From Luidia sarsii (lineage: Eukaryota > Echinodermata > Asteroidea > Paxillosida > Luidiidae), in contig OX465102.1 of the NCBI GenBank assembly GCA_949987565.1, positions 27,473,370 to 27,537,369 on the forward strand: a DNA stretch of 64,000 bases, in the 5' to 3' direction. Below, in pieces: positions 12,770 to 26,150 of this stretch. The notes below the pieces were generated by a model. The model ran no database searches and was not told the origin of the DNA. It saw only the letters and a list, made by a program, of their open reading frames with translations. Position 1 is the first letter of the stretch. The number at the start of each line of letters is the position of its first letter. Both the position numbers and the translations under genes were made by a program.

Positions 12770-15700
12770 TCCTGTACCACTAACCACATGCAGTGAAACC
12801 ATAGATTTGACTAATGTGAAGCCGAACTTTAGATGTTGATGTTTTTCCTGAGGAAACTTGTGAGGTCATTACACATCATGTCCACACCTGTTTTACTTTC
12901 CTGTCCTCCGCAAACCAATGCATGTGTTCATGCTTCTCAGTTGCTGCTGCACGTGATGTGCGTATATATACAGGTAATGCCCATGAGTAGTGCGCGTGAT
13001 GTGCACATGCAGGCCTTAACATGCGCGTGCGATGTGCATGCGCATGTACGTGCGCCGGTGTCTCAGCTGGTCAGTCTGGATTGAGGAGAATTGTGGTTTG
13101 ACTGTCGGCAACTCTTGGCAGAAGGAGACAGACCCGAGCCCTGTGAGTCACCTTTGTCTCTAGTGACAGTCCAACCTTGGTCCAACCCTCCATCGCCCCC
13201 TCAGTCTGAGGAGGTTGACTCTGAGGGCCTTGTGGGTTTTTTTTCTTTCTGAGGGCCTCTTGCAGGATCATTCACTTAAGGTGGCTCTGACAGGCTTTGA
13301 CAGTGAGAGTCTACCATTGCCATATGATTGAGGATATCCGAGTCCACAGATACCATCAAGTCTTAGGCAAAAGTTTCCCCTAAATGCAGGTCAAGATCCC
13401 TCCCCACCCCTCAACAGAACGAATACAAGACAATTGGACATGTGGTCTATTATTATTATTATTATTTATTCGGCCAAGGAAAACAAACAAGAAGTACATT
13501 CAGGGTGAGAAAGGTCATACAGTCTATGCTATTGTGACTTGAAGAAGACAGTCCACCCCTTTGCCAGAATTGCCACATCACTCTAGATCATGTCGGCAGT
13601 GCAAAAGTGTACGAATTGACCAACTCAAAGCCTCTCATCAGCAGTCTAGCTCGACTTTCCCAGCTTCATTTTCTGGGCCATTATTCTTAGAATGCCCAGG
13701 GAGGGGCCTAGTAGAAGGTATGCATTATACTAGTAGTACTACCAGTGGTACAGTATATGCGTATTGCAGATGTACCGGTACATGGCAAGAGAACTAAGAC
13801 GTGGTGGACAAAAGATGCCATACATTTACTGGTATCTCACATGATGTACACAAAGACGTTGGGAGGCACTGACAACTAATTGTGGCGCCCAGACACCATT
13901 GTCAAGCTCGCCAAGGACAGATAGAGAGGGTTGGAGAAACTTTGTGGCCGGCTGCTGTACAGCAGAGAATGATTATATTGCTGTGCCTCACAGCAATACA
14001 TGTATACAGTACAGTTGTGTGGTATTTTTACTATTGGTCTCTTGGGGCACCCGAAGTGCTGCTGCCATATGGCTTCAATAAGAATCCATTTTCATTTCAC
14101 ACTTGCTTACATCGGTGTTCTTGTTGACTCCCATTCATGGCTCCACCCCAAAGTCCTTCCCTTCTCCTGTTCCCTTATCGGCACTGTTCCAAGGTCTTAC
14201 TTTTCCTTACTCTAGGTCAAGGATGCACAGTGGAGATCCCTGGATACTTGATTTCTTTTTTTCTTCTCCCATACCATCTAGATAAAAGATATCAGGGTTT
14301 TTTCTTCTTCCCCACTGACCCTTCCAAGTATCACTCAACAATTTTTTTTCTTCCAGAGGGGATTTCCTTCCTGAACTCCGTAATCCCAATCCCCACTCTC
14401 CGCTTAGTAAAAGGTCATGAAAATTATAGAAATCTGTGCCTTGTGTCATACATTGACTACCCCCTTACCTCCGACTCCCCCCTCCCTCCAAGGCTCCAAC
14501 AAGACATCCTAATAAAAAAATTTGTAATCTCAAATGGGCCAAGCGAAAGTGGAGAGGAAATTCAAACAACTTGATATACACGCCAATTTTTCTTTTTTTC
14601 TTTCGTTTCTCGGAGGAGGGAATGCTTTAAAACACTCAACTTGAGAAGGGGGGAGGAATTATTTTAAGATCCGTGAGTCACTGCGATACGGGATGTGAGG
14701 TGTAATTGGTTATCAAGAAGTGCCGTGGTGATGGCTGCAGTACAAGAAGTGGAGACCCTGGGAGGACAGGCCCAGAGCCCCGTCAGAAGTTAGTGTGGTG
14801 GACATGAACCAGGAGGTGGCATGTGTGTACAGTGCGTGTAGTCTGAGCCAGGGAACGGTGAAGGGGGACCCCCTTGACAGTGGTGACCAAATCCAGAGCT
14901 ACATGTACAAGGGCTTGCACGTTCATGTACATGCAGGCGCACGCCTTCATTTGCAAGTATCACAATGGGATATTCCGGATGGACCCAACCCAAGGTATTT
15001 TGTACTCTATTCATCTCTTTTCAAACTAATTACTGCGCACGTACAATGCACATACCATTTAAAGATACTATGCAGCCTGGAATTAAGTGAACCTGCACTG
15101 GGTTCACATAGCTCCAAACCATTCCTATATTTTGGAGGAAACTTTTTTTGTGTGTTAAAATTTATCTTTTTTTACAAGACTTTTTACAGATTCCAATTTT
15201 AGGCTTGGAAATACACATGTATTCCTTTGTAGTTTGCTCTGTGATTCCTCTTTTTTGGCAGAAGTATTCCTAATTGCCAGCTACGGGTTCACTCAATCCC
15301 GGGCACTAGTGTACATTCTGTACAATTTTTGTACAGTGCACCTACAGTGTGTGTGTGTGTGAACATTCTGGATGATTAAAGTGGTATTACCTTTTTTTGA
15401 AATATAGAGGGACTGACAAAAAATCAATCCTGAAGGACCTTTTTCAAATGAATGACCTTTCTTTTCAATGAAAAAAGACTTTATATGTACTCGCTACCAA
15501 ATTATTGGTGATTACTTATTTCCTGATATTTTTTGTGGTCAGTATCTAGGTAAGGTTGACTGTATTTTTGGTCATGGTATATGGCAGGTCCAAACTTTCA
15601 AAGTCCAAACTTTGGAAAGAGTTTGTGGGGTAGGATACCTTTCCGATTTGAGAAATCTTAAGGATTTTTTTTTAAGCAGTCTCTCGAGATAGACTTCAGG

Positions 15701-18210
15701 ATTCTGATTTGTCTTGTTTTGCAACATTCTCTGGTTTCACAGGCAAGTCAATACACTTAGTAAAGATGGTATGTCTTGAAAACAAGACATGTCTCATTAC
15801 ATACTTCAGCTAGGACAGATGATAGGAGATATCATCGGTTTGTCATGGATGATTTACACTTTCCCCCAGGTTTAGTTAGTTAGTTTATCCAATTTCCCCT
15901 TGTTTGGCATGGTGTGTCATACCCAAATGATATTTGTATCCTGGCTGCTTATTTGTCAGTGTATATCCAGTTTCTCCTGCGGTTTTTGGACCGATGGGTC
16001 ACGGCGTTAGACAAGAGACGCATTCCAAGCACGCGCCCACATGTACGGCATGAGTGAAACCACACAAACAGGAGATAATTTGATCCCCCTTCACAAGGCT
16101 TCAGTCACAATCCATATGCCGGTCCTTTCTTTGCCTTTGATTGCTGGATGTCTGTGTGTGCCACTGCAGGGGCATATCTTTCTCCAGGCACATCAAGAGC
16201 AGCCCGCCGACTCCCCCCAAATGCCTGGCTTGTATAAACACAACCCAATACCGCCAACCCAAAGGCCATGCTCCATCTTCTGCAGATTCCACTGTCTGTC
16301 CACATATCTGTACAATCTCCACTGCCGGCGACCGGGCCAAATTGATGTGGAGGTTGTCAGTTAGTCATTTAATTATCCTACCCAAAGAAACTGCCCGGAT
16401 TACTTATCACAGTTTTGATAAGATTCACTTTCTGGAAAGCTCCTGTCGGGACGTTATGAATTTTTAAAGGTTGAAGTATGTTTGCAGGACCTTTATCGGG
16501 TTCTATAAACAAGGCTGCATACCAACGAAAAATGAAGTACGGGTACTTTATTTTTTTATTAACTACAGCATAAACAAGTCAGTTTATTTGTTACAGCACT
16601 TGAGTTCTTAGTTTTGAATTTGCATTTTAGCGACGAGCTAAACTGGATCAGTTTGAAATTTAAAACGGTGTCGGAGAGTTCAGACACACTTTTTTATTTA
16701 AACCGATTGAGTTAAAACGGTAGTTTTAGTGAATTTAAAACGCTGTCTGCAACGTACCCTCACTGTGCAGTACATGTACAATGTACATGTTGGTAGATAT
16801 GCGACTGCAAGCTGCGTTTACTGTACAGTGTACTTGTAAATTCTGAGAAATTTGCTTCTTGTGTGTCTTATACTTATAGATTGTGCTCAGCACACCTTAA
16901 TGAAACTGAAGCTGAATTCTGATGAAGAGAGTTGTCCTTGAGTTGTACCGAACTCCTTCTCCGTGTTGCCCTTCTGGGTCTAGAAAGTGTTTCTTTGAAA
17001 GGCTTGAACACTCACAGTCACAGTCACAGGCAAAGCCGCGATTAGATTGAAGCAGACTGATGAAGTAAGCCACAAGAAGTTATAGTTTCTGTGCCCAACT
17101 GGTCTGCCAGGCCAGTCTGGTGAATATGGCCTTCAACTGGGGGTGGGTGTTGGCTGTCACAGCCAAGAATTGGTTTGACTGTCATTCCACTGCCGTTCTC
17201 CCCATGGCTGCATGCAGGTGTGTCATACCATGCCATGCCTTCCTGCCCCTGATCATTCAGCTGTGTCCAGCCAAGATTAAGACATCGTCAACCTCCCCAG
17301 AGAACCAAGGGGTCTGATGATATCCATCAGGTTAAGCCTCCACAGGATGCAAGTGAAGATAGTGCTGGACTCTCTTTTCATTTCCGGTCCAGTTCTTTAT
17401 TCCCCCCGGTGGGCTGCATAATGTATTGCTGTCTTGTTCAACGTGGGATCTGATCTGATCTCTTTTTTTTCTCTCAACTGTGTCCTTTACATAGATTTAT
17501 ACGTGTAGTCGTGTACTGCACTGCATGTTCATCATTTATGAAATATATTGTATGTGGTCCTAAACATGCACGGTACAGCAGTTGATTGGATTAATTTGAC
17601 ATGTAATAGTTGTTTGTTATGGTGAATGATTCCTAGATATTTGAGGGGTACCAAGTGCAGCATGTCCAGTGTTTACGTACTGTACAGTGTACAATACATG
17701 CACATTGGTTATTGACAATTTCTTCCTTTTAGGCCTATATACGTGTACCATTGAAAAAGCCCACTGGAGACATGCAGGAACACTGAGAACCTGTAATTAT
17801 ATACATTATACACTACTGGTGCATCCTATCATAATTATACCTGTACAGTGCAATGAATGTTTGCACGGTACTGTACACCATGCCATGTACACATGTACAT
17901 TATGTACACATGTACAAGTACTGTTTTGGGCCTTTTTTACATACCGGTACATATATATTGTACACAATGTACGTACTGTACATGTACATGTACGTGCAGA
18001 GATTGAACAGTGTACACGTACACAAATAAAAATGCTACATGTTCGAATGTGCATCCACAATGTTTAATGACCAACTTCTACATCAGCATGTATGGGTATG
18101 CATATAGTTGCGTAGGAATTACGTGTAAAAGGGCCTGTATCACTTCATGTACCACATGATATTAGGTCAACATGCATCAGTGACGTCTACACGTCCGTGC
18201 ACTTTACAGT
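12770..18210. other. non-coding stretch with a few mixed-composition islands
   Basis: A short TTA/ATT array lies at 13449-13470 and a GT run at 15347-15360. A pyrimidine-rich stretch of little repeat content spans 14140-14500. The frame at 14795-15202 (135 codons) and others here are unrecognisable. CATGTA words are dense at 17670-18010. Confidence 0.5.
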
Positions 18211-18212
18211 AC

Positions 18213-18571
18213 ACCACTGGACTTATTTTGGTCAAAGTAACTGAGACGATGGTTACTTTTCCCATTTTAAGTCCAGTGGGAACGGCCCAGTTGAATTTCC
18301 TCTCTGTTACTTTAACCGAGCCAAATGGTTACTTTTAACGGCCATCCTCTGCCCAGTTAAAAGTTTAACCGAGCCAATTAGTCCACTCAGTAAAACATGA
18401 CTCGGTGTACAATGCATCGTGCACACATAATTTGTGCTAGCTTGGTTACTTTAACCATCTTCTTGGTTAAATTGACCAACTCAAAAGTCCAAGTGGGAAC
18501 GACGGTCAAATTTGGCCATTGGAAATTTAACCATCGTTTCGGTTAAATTTTAGTCCAGTGGAAACGCGGCT
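18213..18571 (-). mobile_element. F2 miniature element, left end truncated or diverged
   Basis: Relative to the copy at 37241 this is inverted. It runs from CCACTGGACTTATTTTGGTC to GTCCAGTGGAAACGCGGCT. Inside are many permutations of AACCGAG, CTCGGTT, TGGTTACTTT and CCCAGTTAAA. No open frame of note. Confidence 0.85.
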
Positions 18572-19439
18572 TTAGCCTCATCTATCTGCTTCAAGGAAGG
18601 TGTTATGACCATAAAGGTTTCCTATTCATCACTATCAGCTGCATTGTACATGCATGGATAATTTGTTCCTTTGCACCACATGGCACATATCGAACATAAT
18701 TTATGAGTGTAAATGATGCACACCATATTCTGTAGTAACTAATTGAGCTTCATACCAACCATTTTTGTACACAGAAAATGAAGAAGTCATGTCTATGTAA
18801 AATACATGAACCTAGGGTACATGTACATGTATTGGCTTTTAGAGATATAGGATCAAAATATATCAGAATGAGAATCTTATCTTTGGGGACATGCTGATTG
18901 ATGAATACAGGCACAGGTGCAGATACCATGATTATGAAATGTACAGTAGGCTGTACAGTACATGTATTCATGTATCGTGTGGAATGGCACATGTATTGAA
19001 CATAATTATACCGGTACTGGAATGTTTATAAATCATACAGTGTACATAGCCGCATAATTATGGTACATGCCCATGTACTATGGTAAAGTGGTATATAGTA
19101 TTTTATGCAAATAACTAAACTATCCCACAGTGCCAAGTCAATCGGTGTTTCTTTTCACTGCACATTATATCCAGTTTTCCCCCGCTGAAGGACGTTGTCA
19201 TTGAATCCGTCTCATCACAAGAGCAGTGAATAGTGATGTGCATATCGCACAATGCCATACAGCTCGTTCCCATAGGCAGTACAAGTACCCATGCAGCCCT
19301 ATCCTCAACGCACTCAGTAACTCTGAACCGCTGCAGAGAGAAAGATTCTAAAGATCATCTGGTCAGCTCCCTGGCCCGTGTAAATTCGCAGATGGAGGAA
19401 TCTTTTTCTTTTCTCCCCGATTAATTAAGCTTAACAGTG

Positions 19440-20302
19440 ACCAGACTGTTGGCCGGCCATGCTTGGCAAATGGTTTTTGCTCAGCAGCTCAGTTCTGACG
19501 CAAATTACGTATTCAACCTACGGGCGTGAATCATGCGGAGACATAGCTAATTTGCTGCCCGCTCTCACTTAGCGGTAATAAATTTGCCCCGGTCAAGTTG
19601 CATAAAACTGTGTCGCCGCGACCAAAAAAGAAGGAAAAAGGAATATTGGTATTCAGACGAGAAGCTTGGACCGTCGTCACGCGACCTTAAAGCTGAATCA
19701 ATACTCGCAGGTAGCTGCATGCAGTGCATAGCCCAGGTTTGTTCATCTCTTTCCCTCTTCCCCCTTGCCGTGCGGTCACACAATCGGTGAAGACAACGTG
19801 CATTCAAGAGCGAGTCCGTCTTCCTCGAATCTCTTCCCGCCCTGCCGGCATTATTATCTCCACGGAATGGTAAATTGGAAGCGGTGGATCTTGGAGACGC
19901 CCCAGTTTTTTTGTGTGTTCTTGTTTTATTCACGGATGGCATTAGATTGTGGAATTCCTTTGGTTCGGAGGCTAAGTGATACTGGCCAGAAGGATGTATC
20001 CATGACAGTGGCTGTTACTCCGCTGCCCCGGTGGGGTGCCTGAGGAGGTGGGAAACTGACACCACGGGCCCAGGAAGGCTTCTCTGAGCCGTCTGCTTGT
20101 CGCCTTAAACCCTGACCCGTTCCATTTGCGACAACTGGCCAAACATTCCATCGCATCGGATGCCTAATGTACGGACTGACCAGAGTCGCCAAACTGCAGT
20201 TGCCAGGGGTGGTGGTGCTGCACACGTGAATCTGTTTCTTGAGTCATCTAATTGAACAAATTTGGACTCTTTCCCAAGAACTGGCTGGTAATTTTTCACA
20301 GG
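19440..20302 (+). other. balanced-composition block ending in a GTAAGT site
   Basis: This 860-base stretch is repeat-poor, with CpG present and several TAAT words. It ends TTTTCACAGG|GTAAGTT, a good 5' splice site match. No frame in it is recognisable (longest 125 codons, minus, 19565-19942). It is a candidate non-coding first exon or enhancer. Confidence 0.2.
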
Positions 20303-20571
20303 GTAAGTTACACTCTACATGACTGATGTCTTGTGCAAATATTGTGATTTGCCGTGTGAATTCAGCTTGGTGCACCCTTGGATTGTGTAGTGTAATATCA
20401 CCCCCACTGTATAACTGACCTCCTGAGATTAGATTCGGTCTGTGTAAAAACACGTCGCTCAACCCGATTCCCTCCTGCTGTTAAATGGTGGTCAAAAACA
20501 AATAGAATGACTTGACTATCCTTCCCAGCTTAATAATGATAAATCTGAATAATATCTTAGTAGTATATTCA

Positions 20572-20675
20572 ATGTTGCAACCTGCTTATTGACTGAAATG
20601 ACCAATTTAATGCAATTCTCAAAATTTGAGAGGTCCTAAAGTTTCGATCCTAGGAGGACTTTTCTCAAAGGTTTA
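20572..20675 (+). mobile_element. F1 element, left arm
   Basis: It follows the F1 order: GCAACCTGCTTATTGACTGA, a CTCAAAATTTGAGAGG stretch, GTTTCGATCCTAGGAGGAC and CTTTTCTCAAAGG. Only one arm is present. Confidence 0.75.
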
Positions 20676-20720
20676 ACCTTAGCTGCTTTTCTGCCAAGCT
20701 TACTCTTAGAGTTATATACA

Positions 20721-20884
20721 ACGATGTTGCAAACTGCTTAGAGCCTACTGACTTAAATGACCAAATGCAAATCTCATAAATTTGAGAGGGACTGAGGTTT
20801 TGATGAACACTAGTCATTCACAAAGACAGAGGAGTACATCAGACAATAGTCCTGCTAGGGTCAAAACGTTATCCCTCTAAATTA
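20721..20884 (+). mobile_element. F1 element, degenerate foldback
   Basis: It starts GATGTTGCAAACTGCTTA and contains GACTTAAATGACCAAATGCA. After a diverged centre it ends with GTCCTGCTAGGGTCAAAACG, the complement of the left-arm core. Confidence 0.6.
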
Positions 20885-21295
20885 ACCAGTTTGATAATCT
20901 GTGTAAGCCTTAAGCCCATGATACCTGTCGAGGTTTGTGGTCAACATGAAACTACATTTCTGAGCAAGGTCTTGTGGTATAAGCCTATTTTGGCTAATGA
21001 TATTAATATGTCCAGTCAGTGATGGGGATAATGTGGGCACAATGGATGTTATTTTTACAGGAGCACTTGGCAATGAAGGAAGGAAGCTTACCTACGTGGA
21101 ACTTGACAGACTCACTTCCATATTTATTTTTTGGGGGAGGGGGGTTGGGCTGGAGTCTTGTCGGCTACATGTAGTTGCTAAATTTAGGCATGACATGTAC
21201 TTGTGTGACGATGACATAATTATATAGTTTTGGATTTCATGAATAAATCCATATTGACAGTTTCGGCACACAGGTAAAAAGTGGAGATGATAAAT

Positions 21296-21415
21296 GATGT
21301 TGCAATCCTAGCAGGACCTTTCTCAATTCTGCTTTCTCCTTCCGTCTTTGAGAAAGGTCCTGCTAAATTTTTGAGATCTGTTTTCTTTTTGTCATTCAAG
21401 TCACTAAGCAGTTAC
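21296..21415 (+). mobile_element. F1 element, both arms with deletions
   Basis: ATCCTAGCAGGACCTTTCTC is followed within 50 bases by GAGAAAGGTCCTGCTAAATT and then TCACTAAGCAGTTAC, the complement of the element's terminal GTAAACTGCTTACTGAC region. Confidence 0.75.
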
Positions 21416-22083
21416 TTCATTCTTACATCGCTGATGAACTCACATCATTTAAAATCTAAATCTTTGCCCAAATGCATGCACAGGCCTACATGTGTGATAC
21501 TTGCATGTATCTCATTTAAATGTTAGAGAAATTGCTGGCAAGGATGATTAAGAAGATGTGAGTCAGGGTGTGCATGTGCACTGATTCAGAACACCGGCCA
21601 AGCAAGTGTGCATGTACATGTGCCATGCTGCTTCTTGGCAAATTTCATTTACATATAAATTGGCCATTTGTTTTATGGGTACGGTCACTACATCTTCTGA
21701 CATGTCTGAAGGCCTGTGCCAAATGTGTGCATGCAGGCTAAATTACAGTCCACTATAGGGTGTGCAGATCTCATGTGCAGGTATCTACACAAAGACAATT
21801 TATTATACAGGTACGAAAACATGCATATGAACCAGTGCACACAAAAATTGCTTTAAAAAGATCTCCACAATGTAGAAGGCCACCTTTTAGAAACAGTTGC
21901 TAGGATCGAAATGTCAGAAAGCAGTTGGTGCAACATTTGTGTTTATTACATCAAGTTACATGTACATAATTACATATGCAAAAATGGTGTAAACTGCTTA
22001 CTGACTATAATGACCAAAAAGAGATATCCAAAATTACCTCAAGTTGTTAAAAAGATTGTACATTTCAGTACACTAGTATAGTG

Positions 22084-22330
22084 CATGGTGCATGTACAAT
22101 GTACACCTGTACATATGTACATGTACAGGTACAGGTAATACCTACAGGTACAGGTACAGTTACACACAGGTACAGTAGTTACCTATACATACATGTACAT
22201 GTACATTTACTTATAGTGCTTGATGTACAGGTACACATGTACCAGTAGGTATTTACGGTATACATGTTGTTGGTACACATGTGCATGTGCATGTATGTAC
22301 AGTGTACAATGTACGTGTAGGCCTACATGG
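22084..22330. repeat. CATGTA and TACAGG cluster
   Basis: ACATGT runs alternate with a short TACAGG tandem (about 22120-22175) and end in GTAGGCCTAC, one of the window's recurrent 10-base palindromes. Confidence 0.8.
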
Positions 22331-22772
22331 CTCATATGGTGTGCATCTAATAAACATTTTATGTACCCACATGTCTGTCCAGTAGTGTGAATGGCCATGC
22401 AGGGATGACACTCCCATTCGTTATCGTTCCGACACTGCATGATTCAACATGTGACTCAGTTGGAATCCATGGACAAATGCTGATTCACACCTCTCTCTGT
22501 CAGATTTCCACTTTACAGCATTTGTCGATGAAAAGAATTAGATATTGACTGTAAAAGATCTGAAAAACATGTATTTCATTAAAACTGAAAATAGACCTCT
22601 TAACAAATTGTTGGTCACGTGACAAAGTTACCTTTCTGAATTCTTTATGAAAACATTATTTTTTTACTTACCGACTGTTTTTAGTGTTACCTTTCTGTAA
22701 CTAATAGGCCTATATACACATGTATAGGTCACAAGCAGTATTTATATGTGTCCTAAAATGCACTACCTTTGA

Positions 22773-23389
22773 AGGGTCTCTGCAATAGACATTTTGTCAC
22801 CTAAATTCATGCTACAGAACTGTTCACACTGTTGCTAATAATCAAACTGTTCTGGGATGTATTTGCAAGTTTCCAGGTATGCTGATGAGAATTTTGAAAT
22901 TCATGAGCAAATGATGTCATCACATGACCATGCAACGGAAAGCCAGTAGGTTGTGTACAAAAGTTTCTGAAATTGTATGGTTTTTCGTGCAGACCTATCC
23001 CTAAACCTGTTGATTTACTGCCAAAATGTATACTTCATACTCATTTAGTGAATGAGCTTTTCATCAAACCTAATCCACGGGGATTAATTTGCAGTTTGAA
23101 AGTTAACGTTTTTCTTATTTTATTTTTTTAACTGTGGGTTCCTGACTTGACCTTACAATAGCGCCCTCATTTGTATAAGGATATTTTAAAAGTATTATAA
23201 AATTACCAAAATGCAAATCTCAAAATCTAGTGGGCCTGATGTTTAGATCCTAGCAGGACCTTTCTGCCTTTGAGAAGGTAAAACAATGACAAATTTCTGA
23301 CTCCACTAAGAAAAACATGTTTGTACACTTCAGATCCCTAGATGACAGCAGAGAATGAGCTTGACTGTGATATTTATTGCAGAGACCCT
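22773..23389. mobile_element. TTAA-type element with 15-bp perfect terminal repeats (T2)
   Basis: AGGGTCTCTGCAATA (22773-22787) is matched exactly, inverted, at 23375-23389. The right flank is TTAA; the left flank is TTGA, one base off. The interior of about 590 bp carries no frame of note. An F1 fragment sits inside at about 23205-23285, so F1 inserted here later. Confidence 0.75.
23205..23285 (+). mobile_element. F1 fragment nested in the T2 element
   Basis: TACCAAAATGCAAATCTCAA leads into GTGGGCCTGATGTTTAGATC, CTAGCAGGACCTTTC and CTGCCTTTGAGAAGG. The right arm is lost. Confidence 0.7.
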
Positions 23390-23394
23390 TTAAG

Positions 23395-25696
23395 ATTATT
23401 TGCATCAGTTTGATACGTACACATGTGTACAGTAACGTACGTCAATTGGAGGATCTGCTTGCATTCTGTGATTCTTTGTCAGTTCCTTTTCAAAGTTCAA
23501 AGTCTACAACTTGTACAAGTGCCGCCCTTTTGGGGCCCCCGCAATCAAGCCTGCCCCCCTGTCAGAGTCATGGGACCCAGTGCTGCTTGTCTGGTGTCTT
23601 ACAAGTGTATTTGGGTGGAAGAACCACAGAGTACAGACTTTGTCTGTCATCAGGTGCTGGGCCCCCAGTGGAAAGTGGCATTGCATGCGTAGGGGAAGTT
23701 ACATCAAGCTTACCATACCGTGCTTGCCGGCCAGAATCAATACAGGTTTTGTGCATGTGCCATGGCCAACTGTAGCCCTACTATACCATGGCTCTCCTGA
23801 CCTGTCTTCCATCACCAGAACCTCAAGTTCGGGACATGAAGAAACGGCCTATACGTAGATGTAGTAAATCAAAACTGTTTGCAAGAAAAATTCCTGCTAT
23901 AATTGCTTGTGACAGACTTGCACATTTGTTGGTGTGGGATGTAAAACAGTTGCCCACAGTAGATGGTATACACTTGCATATTGGTACATGCACTTACTGC
24001 TACAATATACATGTACATGTACATGTACATGTACGCTGGCAGCATGTTCATATGCAATTATGCATGGGCATTTACGTGTATACATTTTTGTTGTGTACAT
24101 CTACATCACTGTATTGTACTGTAGACCTTTATTGAAAAGGGGAGTGGCACTTCATTGAAACAAGTAACTACATGCACATGTACATATGCAGGGCTTGACT
24201 CAAGAGTAACTCTGGCCAGCTGGCTGGCATGGTGCCAGTAAAACTTGAAACAAGGGTCTGTAGAATTCCTGACAGAACATCTTCACACCACTGTTCCTCA
24301 CATGGTTTGGGTTTTTACACACTCTGACATTTAGGCTGGTGCTTTGCCATTTTGCCAAAGCACTTGCGCTATTTCAGACAACAGACTCCCATGACGCATT
24401 TTGCCGTGCATTGTTAGCTGGGCACAACATACGCTTGAGCAGAAGTTGGTTCTTGTTCACACTCAAGTTCTTTTGAATGCCAAGGGTATGTCAAGAGTCA
24501 AAGTGGGATTTGTTGTACTGTGTTGTATACGTATCTGTACGTACATATGTGTGCCTGTACATGTACATGTTGTACAAAGATATAATGATTATTTACAAGT
24601 ACATGTACATGTACATGGAAAAAAAGTACATCACACCATGGAGGATGATCACATACATACATGTACCTGACTACCTGTACATTCACCTGCTGATATAATA
24701 GATACTGTACATGATACTGTACATGTATGAAGTATGAACATCACTAACCATGTGTATAAGACCTGCTGTATTTTATTGGTTGTGATACATGAAGATCGAC
24801 TAAAAATTCAGGAATCTTTACACATTCTTTACACATATACATACTGTACAAGTACATGCATTTACATGTACAAGTACACATGTTTGCATCATGTGTGTAC
24901 ATGTACAGATGTGTGCATGCATTGCATGCCCTACATCTTCAATTCTTTATTACATGCCGTACATGTTATTGTATATGTACAGTATGTGACATGAATGTAC
25001 TTGGAGCATGGACATTATAAAATAAAGTGACAGTCTTGTATTAAGTCTTATAAACAGGCCCCAGTTCTCAGAGCCTAGCTGGACCATCAATTTACTTACA
25101 TTGAGAGATGTTTTTATTATTTCTTTGTAAAGGAAAGATCAAGGACCTACCCAGCAAGAAGTACATTGCACTAATTATTGATGATTAACAGTATACATGT
25201 ATACATTATGCAGTGTGTACATGTAATGTGCAAACATGTGTATGCACATGGAATAGAATCAAAATATCGTTGTCTCCCTATACAAATTATAATGTCCATC
25301 TATTCACATATTAAATGCATATGTTACCATGGTAACTTGATAATTTGCCAGATAGAAATCAATGGCCAGCTTGTTTTTTTTGTGTATTTCAGAAATTCAG
25401 AGAATATGATTTTGTCCTTTCTTGTCAGAGATAAGGCAAAATCAAATACCACACAATTACGGTGAGAGCAGCGAGTCATGAAAAGGCAGATTTGTACTGG
25501 TTTAATTTATCATTGATATTTATTTAAAAAAAAAAATCAATTTTGCGACCCAAAGGTTTTATATTGGAATTTATATTGGAATTTACAGAGTAAGAAAAAT
25601 TATACCATACATGTACATCGATACCATTACATTATGACATTTAAATACATTATGGAAATCTTATTACTTTCATTGAAATAAGGAAACAGTATTACA
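23395..25696. other. non-coding stretch
   Basis: It holds CATGTA clusters at 24004 and 24540-24980 and no other recognised element. A 132-codon frame at 23377-23775 has shadows on both strands and no domain. Confidence 0.55.
24004..24036. repeat. CATGTA hexanucleotide array
   Basis: About five uninterrupted ACATGT units. Confidence 0.85.
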
Positions 25697-25701
25697 TTAT
25701 A

Positions 25702-26145
25702 TGTGACCCGGCACAGCATAATGAAGAATAACCCCCACTTTTGAGATATTGAGATTTTCTAAGGATGTGAAAGAGTATACCATTAGCTTTCAAATTATAT
25801 AAAAAATATTTCTGTGTGAACTTTGTTGTAAATAGTACAAGGGGACTTCACTCGTTCATTTGGTACCAGACACTATATAGCAGCACCAATCTAACTCCTC
25901 AAAAGTGGCCATTCAAAAATGCAGGAACTTTACATTTTCATGAAAACAGTACAAAAACACTCCCCCGAAATCCTCGTTTTTCCCACATTTATAGACGGAT
26001 TTCGGAAAAATCCTGTGGACATAATATCCTCCAATAGAAAAAAACCATTTTTTTTATCTTATTGAGAGGATACTTTGACTTCAGGCATTGTTTACTCGAA
26101 AAGTGTTTTGGTGGGATATTCCTCATGTCGCTGTGCCGGGTCACA
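25702..26145 (+). mobile_element. F4 miniature inverted-repeat element with intact ends and target duplication
   Basis: Terminal inverted repeats TGTGACCCGGCACAGC (25702-25717) and its exact complement (26130-26145) are 16/16 identical. A 5-bp direct repeat TTATA lies immediately outside each end (25697-25701 and 26146-26150). The 444-bp body has no coding potential. An inverted second copy lies at 27126-27594. The 5-bp duplication may hold an overlapping shorter target site. Confidence 0.88.
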
Positions 26146-26150
26146 TTATA

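Noticed and set aside
14137..14574. 145-codon frame on the plus strand
   Set aside because: It lies in a pyrimidine-rich tract that disfavours stops; the peptide is Phe/Leu/Ser/Pro-rich without a domain.
14731..14788. ATG reading MAAVQEVETLGGQAQ and soon stopping
   Set aside because: It stops within 20 codons with no clear donor before the stop; probably chance.
23377..23858. Overlapping frames of 89-132 codons
   Set aside because: Several frames on both strands overlap in the same interval and none resembles a known protein or shows splice signals.
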